Assembly: GCA_016283605.1 (NCBI GenBank)
Contig: JAEENF010000129.1
Coordinates: forward strand, 1 to 27,151
From: Prevotella sp.
Lineage (GTDB): Bacteria > Bacteroidota > Bacteroidia > Bacteroidales > Bacteroidaceae
DNA: 27,151 bases
Reading direction: 5' to 3'
Made by a program: the position numbers and the translations under genes. The notes below the pieces were generated by a model, which saw only the letters and a list, made by a program, of their open reading frames with translations, ran no database searches and was not told where the DNA came from. Positions 1 to 7,206 of the stretch are shown piece after piece. Each line of letters begins with the position of its first letter. The first letter of the stretch is position 1.

Positions 1-113
1 GACTTCGACACCCGAATCTCATCAAGGAAGGTCGGTTCCTGTTTGTCAGAGCAGCTTGTGAACAATGCAGCAAACACTGCTATGAGGGACGGAATGAAAT
101 ATCTAAGTTTCAT
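1..113 (-). CDS. Lipoprotein, N-terminal fragment (runs off the left edge)
   Basis: The ATG at 111-113 opens a frame that stays open to base 1. It begins MKLRYFIPSLIAVFAALFTS and continues C-S-D-K-Q. This is a short basic start, a hydrophobic core and a lipobox (L-F-T-S-C), so the product should be lipidated on Cys21 and exported. A purine-rich stretch (AAGGAAAAAGAT) precedes the start. The gene begins 29 bases after the stop of the TonB-dependent receptor on the same strand, so the two are probably co-transcribed. Outer-membrane receptors of Bacteroidetes are commonly followed by a surface lipoprotein partner, which fits. Only 37 codons are present, so the mature domain cannot be identified. 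Confidence 0.75.
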   Translation of the reverse strand, partial: MKLRYFIPSLIAVFAALFTSCSDKQEPTFLDEIRVSK

Positions 114-142
114 ATCTTTTTCCTTTTTATTGTTTTACCTTA

Positions 143-3100
143 TTAATTAAATATGTATCTGATACCTACAGAAGCATACCAGCACTGGCTGATGGCATGG
201 TTAGGAGCCCATGTCTTGGTGTTGGCACTGATGGCTGAAGGTGTAGAGAAGGTGGCATAACCATCGGCATCGACACCCTCGTACTTCAGGATACGGGCCT
301 CGGAACCAATCTCTGAGTTCAGAGTCTTGCTGACACCCCAGCTGGAGTTGAAGAGGTTCAGAACGTTCTTCACGTCCAAAGAGAGCTGCAGCTTGTGAGT
401 GGTCTTGCCCACGTTCACCTTGAAGTCGTGCTTGTAAGCGAAGTCTACACGATGTACCCAAGGTGCATAAACGCTGTAAGGCTCGGCATACTCGCCCTGA
501 TGCTTCTTCAGGTAGCTGTCATTGTGAACAAAGTCCATGAAGCGCTGGGCATCGTCCTGAGAAACGAAACGGAACTCGCCATTGGCCACCTGCTCATCAG
601 TAGGAATATAGATGGCGTCGTAGTTGTAACCGTCGCTGTTCATATCGTTCACTGTCATATAAGAGTAGCTGGATCCACCGCGCCAGGTCTCATAGATGAA
701 GCTGTAGTGGTTGCCGCTCTTGTCGTTGATGGTGGCATTGGCCACGATACGGTCTGGGGTCACATACTGAGAGTTGTGGAGCTTGATGCTGTTAGGACCT
801 TCCACTGTAGGAACGTAGGTGAAGGCAGACTCAGCAGCAGAACCAGGCATACCCGTTACTTCCTTAGAGACGGTGTGGGTGTAGGCTGCCATCAGGTTCA
901 ACCACTCGAAGGGCTGTGCAGTCAGCGTTACGTTAGCACTCCAACCGTAACCCTTGCTGGTGTTCTCGAGCACGAAGGCCTTCGTACCAGTACGGAATCC
1001 TGTGGGGAAGATCGGACGGTTGTCGACGCCATTGAAGCGAGAGAAACCGCCAACAGAAGGAATGGCCCAGTCGCTGATGCAGTTGTCGTGGATCTTCTTG
1101 TTGAAGATACCCTCGACAGTAGCCGTGAAGGGGAATGATACAGGAATCTGGTAGTCAATAGCCAGAGAGGTCTTCCATACCTGCGGCATCTTGAAGTCAG
1201 GATCGACGGCAGAGATAGAAGAGGGTACAGTACCCATCTCAGGCGTTACGTGAGAGGGATAACCCATTGCGAAGAGCTTGTTCTGAAGGGCTGCCACGCT
1301 GGCCTTTCCGTCCTCAGTCACAAGACCACCGGCAAACTGGTTCATGTCAATGAAGCGGTTGCCGTTGGCGTCGGTGGTATAGGCGCCGGAATAGTTCTCG
1401 AAGCCCTTGACAGCAGCGTCCTTCTTACCATCCCATACCTTGGTCTTACCATTCAGCTGTGCCTGATACTGCACGAGACCGCCGTTGGTTGGCATGTTGG
1501 TGAAGAATACGAGGGGCAGACGTCCGGAGAAGAGACCAGAACCTCCACGGATCTTCAGGCTCTTATCACCGAAGACATCGTAGGTGAAACCAATACGCGG
1601 AGAGAGCGTGATGCTGTTGCTAGGCCACTTGCCTGTATCAATATGACGACCATCGTAGTCGAGGTCGTAGATGGCCTGGTTTCTCAGCAGGTCGTTGTTG
1701 TTGAAGAAGAGTCCGTCAACACGCAGACCGTAGGTCAGCTTGAAGTTGTCGGAGATGTTGAAATCATCCTGGGCATAGATGCCGGCGCGATTGAACTGCA
1801 CACGGGCAGCTGGCTTCGACTCACCGTCGTAACCGTAAGTCAGACATACGATCTCAGGAGCAGCACCGTTCATGAAGTCGTCCATCGAGTTGTAACGGTA
1901 GTAACCGGTACCATTACGCATATACTGGTTGTCAGCCATCTGATGCTCGAAAGTGAGACCAGCCATGATCTTGTGCTTACCCATGTAATAAGTCACGTCG
2001 TCCTTGATGTTCCAAATGGTGTTATGAACGGCGTTATTCCAGGTGAACAACTCATAACCGAGGGCCATGTAGTTGTTGTCGCCACCATCGAGGATGTCGA
2101 TGAAGGGGAACTCAGAAGAATCGGTACCGCGGATATCATCGAGCTTAGACAATGTAGCCAGGAACTGGTTGGAGAGATTATCCGTCAGACGGCTGTTCAG
2201 GTCGATAGACCAAGAATGTACGAGGTTGTCCATCGAGTACATAGAGTTGGCAAACGACATGGAGTACTGTGACATACGGGCGCCGGCCATACGGGTACCA
2301 CCATCCATAGAGGTAGCGTTAGGCGCATTCCAAATGGTGTTCTTGGTGTAGTTATAGCGCAGGGCCAGATGATGCTTATCGGTGATGTTCCAGTCCAGAC
2401 GGGCCAGAATCTTGTAGTTGCTCTCGTCGGCAGGGAAGCTGGTCCAGCTGCCAGTGTCATAACCGTACTTGCTCTTTGCGAAGTTAGAGATGGTCTCAAG
2501 GTCAGAGAGCTTGGTGCGAGAGATGTTCTGAGCGACATCAGCCACACCATTGGTAGAACCGCGCCAAGGTGAAGAGATCGTTGGGGTCTTGATCATTTCA
2601 CCATTGACGAAGAAGAAAACCTTGTTCTTGATGATCGGACCTCCGAGAGAGAATCCGTATGTGGTCTGACGGTCCTTCTCACGCGCTGTGGGCAGAGTTA
2701 CCTTGTCGACAACGTCACCACGCAGGTTCTCGTTGCGGTGATAGATGTAGGCAGAACCCTTGAAGGTGTTCGTACCTGACTTCGTGATGGCGTTTACACC
2801 ACCGCCGATGAAGTTGGTCTGACGGACATCATAAGGAGAAATCACCACCTGCAACTCCTCGATGGCATCGAGAGAAACGGGGTTACCGCCACCAGGCAGC
2901 TTGTCGGAAAGACCGAAGTTGTTGTTGAAGTTAGCACCGTCAATCGTGAAGTTGGCTGTACGACCATCGGCACCTGCAAAGCTCATGCCGTTACCACCAT
3001 AAGGTGACAGACGGGTGACATCGGTAATCGAACGACTAACCGTAGGCAGCGCCGTAATCTGTGCACTGTTGATGTTAGTAGCAGCACCAGTCTTCTCGGC

Positions 3101-3490
3101 AGCGAACTTTGAAGCCTTACCGCTGACGATGACCTCGCCGAGTTCTGTGGCATTCTCTGAGAGCCATACGGAGAGGTTGTAGGTCTCAGCCAACTGGAGG
3201 GTAATGCCCTTCAGGGTCTTGGTCTGAAAACCGACATAAGACACTGTCACCTCGTAAGGACCGCCAGTACGCATACCCTGAATAGAGAAGCGTCCGGAAG
3301 TGTTGGTGACAGCAGTGTAACGCGTGCCTGAAGGCTCGTGTACAGCTACAACGGTAGCACCGATGACTTCCTCGCCTTTTTCGTCGTCGAGAGTCACCTT
3401 TCCTGCCATACTTGACGTTGTGATTTGGGCCATAGCCGTTAACGAAAGCGTTAACAGCAAAGTGACCAGAAAGAACAATCTTTTCTGCAT
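143..3490 (-). CDS. TonB-dependent receptor, Oar-like, with carboxypeptidase-regulatory-like N-terminal domain
   Basis: An outer-membrane beta-barrel protein of 1115 residues that should take up a ligand using TonB energy. Residues 1-21 are a signal peptide (cleavage near AMA-Q). Residues about 25-115 form a CarboxypepD_reg-like beta-sandwich (GKVTLDDEKGEEVIGATVV, then GRFSIQGM and YEVTVSYVGF). The plug follows, with TANFTIDGANFNNNFG and the ITKSGTNTFKGSAY motif near residues 180-245. The rest is barrel, rich in alternating aromatic residues, and ends in VGIRYIFN as outer-membrane barrels do. The plug wording and the length match the Oar-like branch rather than SusC; no SusD follows. The substrate cannot be deduced. 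A -7 promoter box lies at 3553-3560. The gene is intact and is followed by a lipoprotein gene. Confidence 0.93.
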   Translation of the reverse strand: MQKRLFFLVTLLLTLSLTAMAQITTSSMAGKVTLDDEKGEEVIGATVVAVHEPSGTRYTAVTNTSGRFSIQGMRTGGPYEVTVSYVGFQTKTLKGITLQLAETYNLSVWLSENATELGEVIVSGKASKFAAEKTGAATNINSAQITALPTVSRSITDVTRLSPYGGNGMSFAGADGRTANFTIDGANFNNNFGLSDKLPGGGNPVSLDAIEELQVVISPYDVRQTNFIGGGVNAITKSGTNTFKGSAYIYHRNENLRGDVVDKVTLPTAREKDRQTTYGFSLGGPIIKNKVFFFVNGEMIKTPTISSPWRGSTNGVADVAQNISRTKLSDLETISNFAKSKYGYDTGSWTSFPADESNYKILARLDWNITDKHHLALRYNYTKNTIWNAPNATSMDGGTRMAGARMSQYSMSFANSMYSMDNLVHSWSIDLNSRLTDNLSNQFLATLSKLDDIRGTDSSEFPFIDILDGGDNNYMALGYELFTWNNAVHNTIWNIKDDVTYYMGKHKIMAGLTFEHQMADNQYMRNGTGYYRYNSMDDFMNGAAPEIVCLTYGYDGESKPAARVQFNRAGIYAQDDFNISDNFKLTYGLRVDGLFFNNNDLLRNQAIYDLDYDGRHIDTGKWPSNSITLSPRIGFTYDVFGDKSLKIRGGSGLFSGRLPLVFFTNMPTNGGLVQYQAQLNGKTKVWDGKKDAAVKGFENYSGAYTTDANGNRFIDMNQFAGGLVTEDGKASVAALQNKLFAMGYPSHVTPEMGTVPSSISAVDPDFKMPQVWKTSLAIDYQIPVSFPFTATVEGIFNKKIHDNCISDWAIPSVGGFSRFNGVDNRPIFPTGFRTGTKAFVLENTSKGYGWSANVTLTAQPFEWLNLMAAYTHTVSKEVTGMPGSAAESAFTYVPTVEGPNSIKLHNSQYVTPDRIVANATINDKSGNHYSFIYETWRGGSSYSYMTVNDMNSDGYNYDAIYIPTDEQVANGEFRFVSQDDAQRFMDFVHNDSYLKKHQGEYAEPYSVYAPWVHRVDFAYKHDFKVNVGKTTHKLQLSLDVKNVLNLFNSSWGVSKTLNSEIGSEARILKYEGVDADGYATFSTPSAISANTKTWAPNHAISQCWYASVGIRYIFN

Positions 3491-3552
3491 AATTTAGAAT
3501 TGTTGTTAATAATTAATTGATGGGTTCACACCCAAGTTACTTGTTACGGGTG

Positions 3553-3560
3553 CAAAATTA
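3553..3560 (-). promoter_or_regulatory. Putative -7 promoter box for the TonB-dependent receptor
   Basis: Read on the minus strand, the octamer is TAATTTTG, which fits the Bacteroidetes -7 consensus TAnnTTTG. It lies 62 bases upstream of the receptor ATG. The nearest TTG on that strand (3585-3587) is 24 bases from it, longer than the usual 19-21, so the -33 half is not convincing. Confidence 0.5.
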
Positions 3561-3616
3561 GTGAAAAGAATTGGAATAATGTTACAAAATTCCAACTTTT
3601 TTGAAAAATGGTAAAA

Positions 3617-4741
3617 TTACTTGCGTCTTTTCTGGAAAGTGACTTTGTCTTTCTTCAGCTTATGGGTGTTATGATCAAAGATCATATTCGGATTGTAATG
3701 AACACCAGCCACGCGTACCTCAAAATGAAGGTGCTCGGTGGTAGCACGTCCAGTACGTCCTGTAAGGGCTATCTGCTGTCCGCATTTCACGTGGTCGCCA
3801 ACCTTTACGAGGTTCTTGGAATTGTGGCTGTAAAGGGTTTCGAGACCATTGGCGTGACGAAGGATGATGCAGTTGCCATAGCCGCTATAGACCTGCGACA
3901 TCTTCACCACACCGTCGAAAGCGGCATAGATGGGGTCGTTGGGCTTGGTCTTCAGGTCTACACCAGAGTGAGAACGTCTTCCGCGTGCGCCATAAGGACT
4001 GATGACCTTGGCTCCAGGCAGGGGATAGCACCATTCTTTATCAGAGATGCTGGCGAGGTTGAGCGTGAACTTTGAACTGCCGCCGAATGGGTCTTGCATC
4101 TTCATCGGCTCCTCCTTGCCTTTCTTGGCAAGACGGCGTTCATCCCAGGGGTCAGGCTCGGTAGTGGTCACCTTCACCTTGAAACCTACCTTCTGACAAA
4201 GGATGGTCTTTTGGAGCAGACGATGCGACTTGAGGTCGAGAATCATCTCTGGATTGAGGCGGGCACCGTTCACCATCACAGCAAACTCACAGTATGTGCG
4301 ATCGTCAGAGCCTCCGATAATGGCGATAGTCTGTCCTGCTTTCACCTCATCACCGACCTTTACGCGGTTTTCGGCATTACGGCCATAGACGGTCTCCAGA
4401 CCGTTGTCGTGGCGTAACACGATGACCTTGCCGTATTTGGGGTGATTCCAAGACATACGTACTGTACCGTCGAACATGGCCTTTACAGCATCACCCTTCG
4501 AAGAGGTGATCTCTACGTTGTAGTCCTTACCCGCCTCGGCCTTTCCTACGGGCAGCGGGAAACTGTATTCGTTAGGCCGTAGCAAGGCGAAGTCGATGGT
4601 GAAGGCATCTGACTGATCGAAAAGTCCAGGGGTGTCGATACTGATCTTCTGCTGCTCCAGCGCTGTAAACTGTTGTTGGGCAAGAGCAGGGAATAGTGAA
4701 CAGTGAATGGTGATTAATGAAAGGATGATTCGTCTGGTCAT
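3617..4741 (-). CDS. Secreted M23-family murein peptidase with two LytM-like domains, one degenerate
   Basis: A predicted periplasmic zinc metallopeptidase acting on peptidoglycan cross-links, 374 residues from the start at 4741. Residues 1-21 are a signal peptide (cleavage near ALA-Q). Two M23 folds follow. In the second (about 238-360) the ligands are present: H258 and D262 in SHSGVD, and H337/H339 in EHLHFE. The first (about 60-170) keeps the fold signature (FDGTVRMSW, LRHDNGLETVYGRNAENRVKVGDEVKAG) but has no HxxxD and has TYCEFAV where HLHFE belongs, so it is probably non-catalytic. I chose the second Met (4739-4741): it overlaps the obg stop as ATGA, and GGGAGG lies 8 bases upstream. A start at 4756 would add only five polar residues. 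It is the last gene of the hpt-adk-obg cluster. Part of the signal peptide is encoded by 7-bp repeats. Confidence 0.9.
   Translation of the reverse strand: MTRRIILSLITIHCSLFPALAQQQFTALEQQKISIDTPGLFDQSDAFTIDFALLRPNEYSFPLPVGKAEAGKDYNVEITSSKGDAVKAMFDGTVRMSWNHPKYGKVIVLRHDNGLETVYGRNAENRVKVGDEVKAGQTIAIIGGSDDRTYCEFAVMVNGARLNPEMILDLKSHRLLQKTILCQKVGFKVKVTTTEPDPWDERRLAKKGKEEPMKMQDPFGGSSKFTLNLASISDKEWCYPLPGAKVISPYGARGRRSHSGVDLKTKPNDPIYAAFDGVVKMSQVYSGYGNCIILRHANGLETLYSHNSKNLVKVGDHVKCGQQIALTGRTGRATTEHLHFEVRVAGVHYNPNMIFDHNTHKLKKDKVTFQKRRK
4687..4721 (-). repeat. Five contiguous 7-bp repeat units inside the M23 signal-peptide codons
   Basis: On the plus strand the units are CAGGGAA, TAGTGAA, CAGTGAA, TGGTGAT and TAATGAA. 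All variants fit a YARTGAA-like consensus and follow each other without gaps over 35 bases. They encode the hydrophobic core of the M23 signal peptide on the minus strand. Confidence 0.7.
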
Positions 4742-5928
4742 TTCTCGTCCTCCCATTCTTCTTCGTATTCGAAATCATCGAGGTCTTCGATATCTTCGGC
4801 ATCAACGTATTCGATGTCTTCATCCTCGCCTTCATCAGCCATTTCTGCGGCAAAGCGTGTCATGTCCTTGTCACGATGCACAAGACTGTCCTCAGCGGTG
4901 AGGGCCTGCAGCTTATTACTCTCGGCATTGAGTTCGCGCCAGAGGACATCCTTCAGCTCCTCGAGACCATACCCCGTCACAGCAGAGATAAACACAATCT
5001 CACAAAGGGGATCGTCCCCATTGTGAGAAAGGAGGTCTGTCTTGAGCATCTCGATGAGTTCTTCATCAAGGAGGTCACACTTTGTGACAGCTAAGACACG
5101 ATGTTTGTCGAGCATCTCAGGATTGAACTTTCGAAGTTCGTTGAGGAGGACTTCGTATTCATGTTTGATATCGTCGGTGTCGCCTGGTACCATAAAGAGT
5201 AACAGAGAGTTACGCTCGATATGACGTAGGAATCTCAGGCCGAGGCCTTTTCCTTCTGAGGCGCCTTCGATGATGCCAGGAATATCGGCCATGACGAAGG
5301 ATTTACCATCGCGATAACCCACAATGCCCAGTGATGGTTCCATGGTGGTGAAGGGATAGTTGGCAATCTTCGGACGGGCATTGCTGAGGGCAGATACCAA
5401 CGTAGACTTTCCGGCATTGGGGAATCCCACAAGACCTACGTCAGCCAGGAGTTTCAGTTCGAGGATGACGGTCATTTCCATCATGGGCTCACCAGGCTGT
5501 GCGTAGCGAGGCGCCTGATTCGTGGCCGTGCGGAACTGGAAATTACCCAAGCCTCCGCGACCACCTTTCAAGAGGAGTACCTCTTGTCCGTCGTAAGTGA
5601 CATCGCAGACATATTTTCCCGTCTCGGCATTATAGACCACCGTTCCGCAGGGTACGTCGATATAAACATCCTTTCCGTCGGTTCCGTGACACTTGTCCTT
5701 GCCACCGTTTCCGCCGTGTTCTGCGAAGATGTGTCGTTCGTACTTCAGATGAAGCAGTGTCCAATAGTTATGGTTACCACGCAGGATGATGCTGCCGCCT
5801 TTACCACCGTCGCCACCATCAGGACCGCCGTTGGGGTTGTACTTCACATGTTTCAGGTGCATAGACCCTTTGCCGCCCTTGCCTGAGCGGCACATGATCT
5901 TTACATAGTCTACGAAATTACTCTCCAT
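4738..5928 (-). CDS. obg: Obg/CgtA-family GTPase
   Basis: A ribosome-associated GTPase that acts in 50S subunit maturation and stress control, 396 residues. The N-terminal Obg fold (1-158) is glycine-rich (GGPDGGDGGKGGS at 34-46, KGGRGGLGNF at 121-130). The G domain follows: G1 GFPNAGKST at 168-176, switch I TTMEPSLG, G3 DIPGIIEGAS at 215-224, G4 TKCD at 282-285, G5 SAVTG at 315-319. The C-terminus (about 361-396) is a strongly acidic Asp/Glu tail rather than a folded OCT domain. Adk ends two bases upstream and the M23 peptidase start overlaps its stop by four bases, so it is an inner gene of an operon. Confidence 0.97.
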   Translation of the reverse strand: MESNFVDYVKIMCRSGKGGKGSMHLKHVKYNPNGGPDGGDGGKGGSIILRGNHNYWTLLHLKYERHIFAEHGGNGGKDKCHGTDGKDVYIDVPCGTVVYNAETGKYVCDVTYDGQEVLLLKGGRGGLGNFQFRTATNQAPRYAQPGEPMMEMTVILELKLLADVGLVGFPNAGKSTLVSALSNARPKIANYPFTTMEPSLGIVGYRDGKSFVMADIPGIIEGASEGKGLGLRFLRHIERNSLLLFMVPGDTDDIKHEYEVLLNELRKFNPEMLDKHRVLAVTKCDLLDEELIEMLKTDLLSHNGDDPLCEIVFISAVTGYGLEELKDVLWRELNAESNKLQALTAEDSLVHRDKDMTRFAAEMADEGEDEDIEYVDAEDIEDLDDFEYEEEWEDEK

Positions 5929-5930
5929 TC

Positions 5931-6503
5931 TTAAATATTGTCTATCACAGCACAGATGTCGGCGAAGATACGGTCGAGTTCGCCGAGGCCGTTGATATGA
6001 TAGTGTATTCCTTCGTTCTTATACCACTCGATAAGCGGCTGTGTCTGAGAATGATACACCACAAGGCGTTTTTTGATCGTCTCCTCGTTGTCATCGGCAC
6101 GTCCGCTCTGCTGTCCGCGGAGAATCAGACGTTTCATCAATTCATCCTCAGGCACATCGAGCTCAATCATTGCAGCCACCTTGTCACCACGCTCCTCAAG
6201 CATCTTCTTCAGAGCTTCAGCCTGTGGAATCGTGCGAGGGAATCCGTCGAAGATGACACCCTTGTGCTCACGTCCGAATGCATCGTACACGGAGGCGAGG
6301 ATGCTCACCATCAGGTCATCAGGAATCAGCTGTCCGTTGTCGATGTAGCCAGCAGCGGTCTTTCCGAGTTCTGTACCTTTCTTAATCTCACTACGGAGTA
6401 CGTCGCCTGTAGAGATGTGGTTCAGACCGTACTTCTCAATCATCTTGTCGCTCTGGGTTCCTTTGCCGGAGCCAGGCGCACCGAAAATTACAATGTTCTT
6501 CAT
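5931..6503 (-). CDS. adk: Adenylate kinase
   Basis: A cytoplasmic enzyme interconverting ATP + AMP and 2 ADP, 190 residues. The P-loop GAPGSGKGT lies at 8-16, the AMP-binding STGDVLRSEI near 32-41, and the GFPRTIPQAE motif near 86-95. The lid is the short form without zinc cysteines (RGQQSGRADDNEETIKKR), and the frame is intact. It starts 34 bases after the hpt stop and ends two bases before the obg start. Together with hpt it forms a purine-nucleotide module. Confidence 0.97.
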   Translation of the reverse strand: MKNIVIFGAPGSGKGTQSDKMIEKYGLNHISTGDVLRSEIKKGTELGKTAAGYIDNGQLIPDDLMVSILASVYDAFGREHKGVIFDGFPRTIPQAEALKKMLEERGDKVAAMIELDVPEDELMKRLILRGQQSGRADDNEETIKKRLVVYHSQTQPLIEWYKNEGIHYHINGLGELDRIFADICAVIDNI

Positions 6504-6537
6504 TATCCTTTAATCTTTTTACACTTATTGTCTTCGT

Positions 6538-7077
6538 CTAGTCTTCTACGATGGTGTAGATATCCTTCAGTCCTCGTCCTCCCTGATCGTAATCGAGACC
6601 ATAGCCAACGATGAAATCGTCGGGGATGCGGAAAACGACATAGTCAAGATCTAATTCCTCCTTCAGCTTTTCAGGCTTGAAGAAGAGGGTGCAGATGTGT
6701 ACGGAGGCAGGGTTCCTCGTACCCAACTGTTCAATCATCCGTTTCATGGTTGCACCGCTCTCCACGATATCTTCCACGATGATCACTGTACGTCCAGTGA
6801 GATTCTCGTTGATACCGATGACCTCCTGGATAGTTCCAGTAGAGGTAGTACCTTGGTAGGAGGCAAGTTTCACAAACGAGATTTCGCAGGGGATAGTCAT
6901 TTCTCGCATCAGATCGGCGGCAAATATAAAAGCGCCATTGAGTACTCCAAGGAAGAGTGGATTCTTACCCTCCATGTCCTTACTGATTTGTGCAGCAACC
7001 GTCTTGATGCGGTTTTTAATCTCTGCTTCAGGGATAGAAATCTTGAAGCGTCTGTCGTTGATTTTTATAGTCTCCAT
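6538..7077 (-). CDS. hpt: Hypoxanthine phosphoribosyltransferase
   Basis: Converts hypoxanthine (and probably guanine) with PRPP to IMP (or GMP) in purine salvage; cytoplasmic, 179 residues. The PRPP-binding loop VIIVEDIVESGATM lies at 98-111 with the acidic pair E102-D103. LGVLNGAFIFAADL at 43-56 is the PPi-binding loop. FIVGYGLDYDQ with GRGL near 155-170 is the purine-binding hallmark of the family. It is the first gene of the minus-strand cluster with adk, obg and the M23 peptidase. A TAATTTTG -7 box lies 23 bases upstream of the ATG. Confidence 0.96.
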   Translation of the reverse strand: METIKINDRRFKISIPEAEIKNRIKTVAAQISKDMEGKNPLFLGVLNGAFIFAADLMREMTIPCEISFVKLASYQGTTSTGTIQEVIGINENLTGRTVIIVEDIVESGATMKRMIEQLGTRNPASVHICTLFFKPEKLKEELDLDYVVFRIPDDFIVGYGLDYDQGGRGLKDIYTIVED

Positions 7078-7100
7078 GTGCGAAATGATGAAATTTTCGG

Positions 7101-7108
7101 CAAAATTA
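7101..7108 (-). promoter_or_regulatory. Putative -7 promoter box for hpt-adk-obg-M23
   Basis: The minus strand reads TAATTTTG, matching TAnnTTTG, 23 bases before the hpt ATG. This would give a leader of about 20 nt. No TTG stands at the usual -33 spacing; the region there is occupied by a palindromic element. Confidence 0.5.
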
Positions 7109-7110
7109 CT

Positions 7111-7190
7111 AAAAAAGCCACAGATTTCGCAGTTTTTCTAAGAAAAATAGTATTAATCTGTGTTAATCTGTGTAATAAGTGGGGCTTTTT
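7111..7190. repeat. Nested inverted repeat with duplicated 10-mer between divergent genes
   Basis: Three nested pairs share a centre near 7140-7155. AAAAAGCC (7112-7119) pairs with GGCTTTTT (7183-7190). CACAGATT (7119-7126) pairs with AATCTGTG at 7165-7172 and also at 7155-7162. TTTTTCT (7133-7139) pairs with AGAAAAA (7141-7147). TTAATCTGTG occurs twice in a row, at 7153-7162 and 7163-7172. The element fills the gap between the two divergent -7 boxes. Confidence 0.65.
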
Positions 7191-7193
7191 CAC

Positions 7194-7201
7194 TACTTTT
7201 G
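7194..7201 (+). promoter_or_regulatory. Putative -7 promoter box for the NAD(P)HX-repair / glycine-cleavage cluster
   Basis: TACTTTTG fits TAnnTTTG. It ends only five bases before the ATG at 7207, so a transcript started at the usual distance would have almost no leader. No exact TTG stands 19-21 bases upstream. Confidence 0.45.
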
Positions 7202-7206
7202 CACAA

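Noticed and set aside
1250..2272. Plus-strand open frame of 340 codons
   Set aside because: It lies wholly antisense to the TonB-dependent receptor. Its product is rich in V, H and E without any family motif, a typical shadow of the coding strand.
3590..3620. Terminator after the M23 gene (CCA...TTTTT / AAAAA...TGG)
   Set aside because: The stem is almost only A-T, needs a bulge, and is not followed by a T-run on the transcribed strand.
6697..7206. Upstream extension of the NAD(P)HX-repair frame by 170 codons
   Set aside because: It overlaps hpt antisense and then the intergenic palindrome. Family homology begins exactly at the ATG at 7207.
7078..7206. Glycine riboswitch ahead of the glycine cleavage cluster
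   Set aside because: No conserved tandem aptamer core was recognised, the leader is too short, and it lies more than 2.6 kb from the first lipoate/glycine gene.
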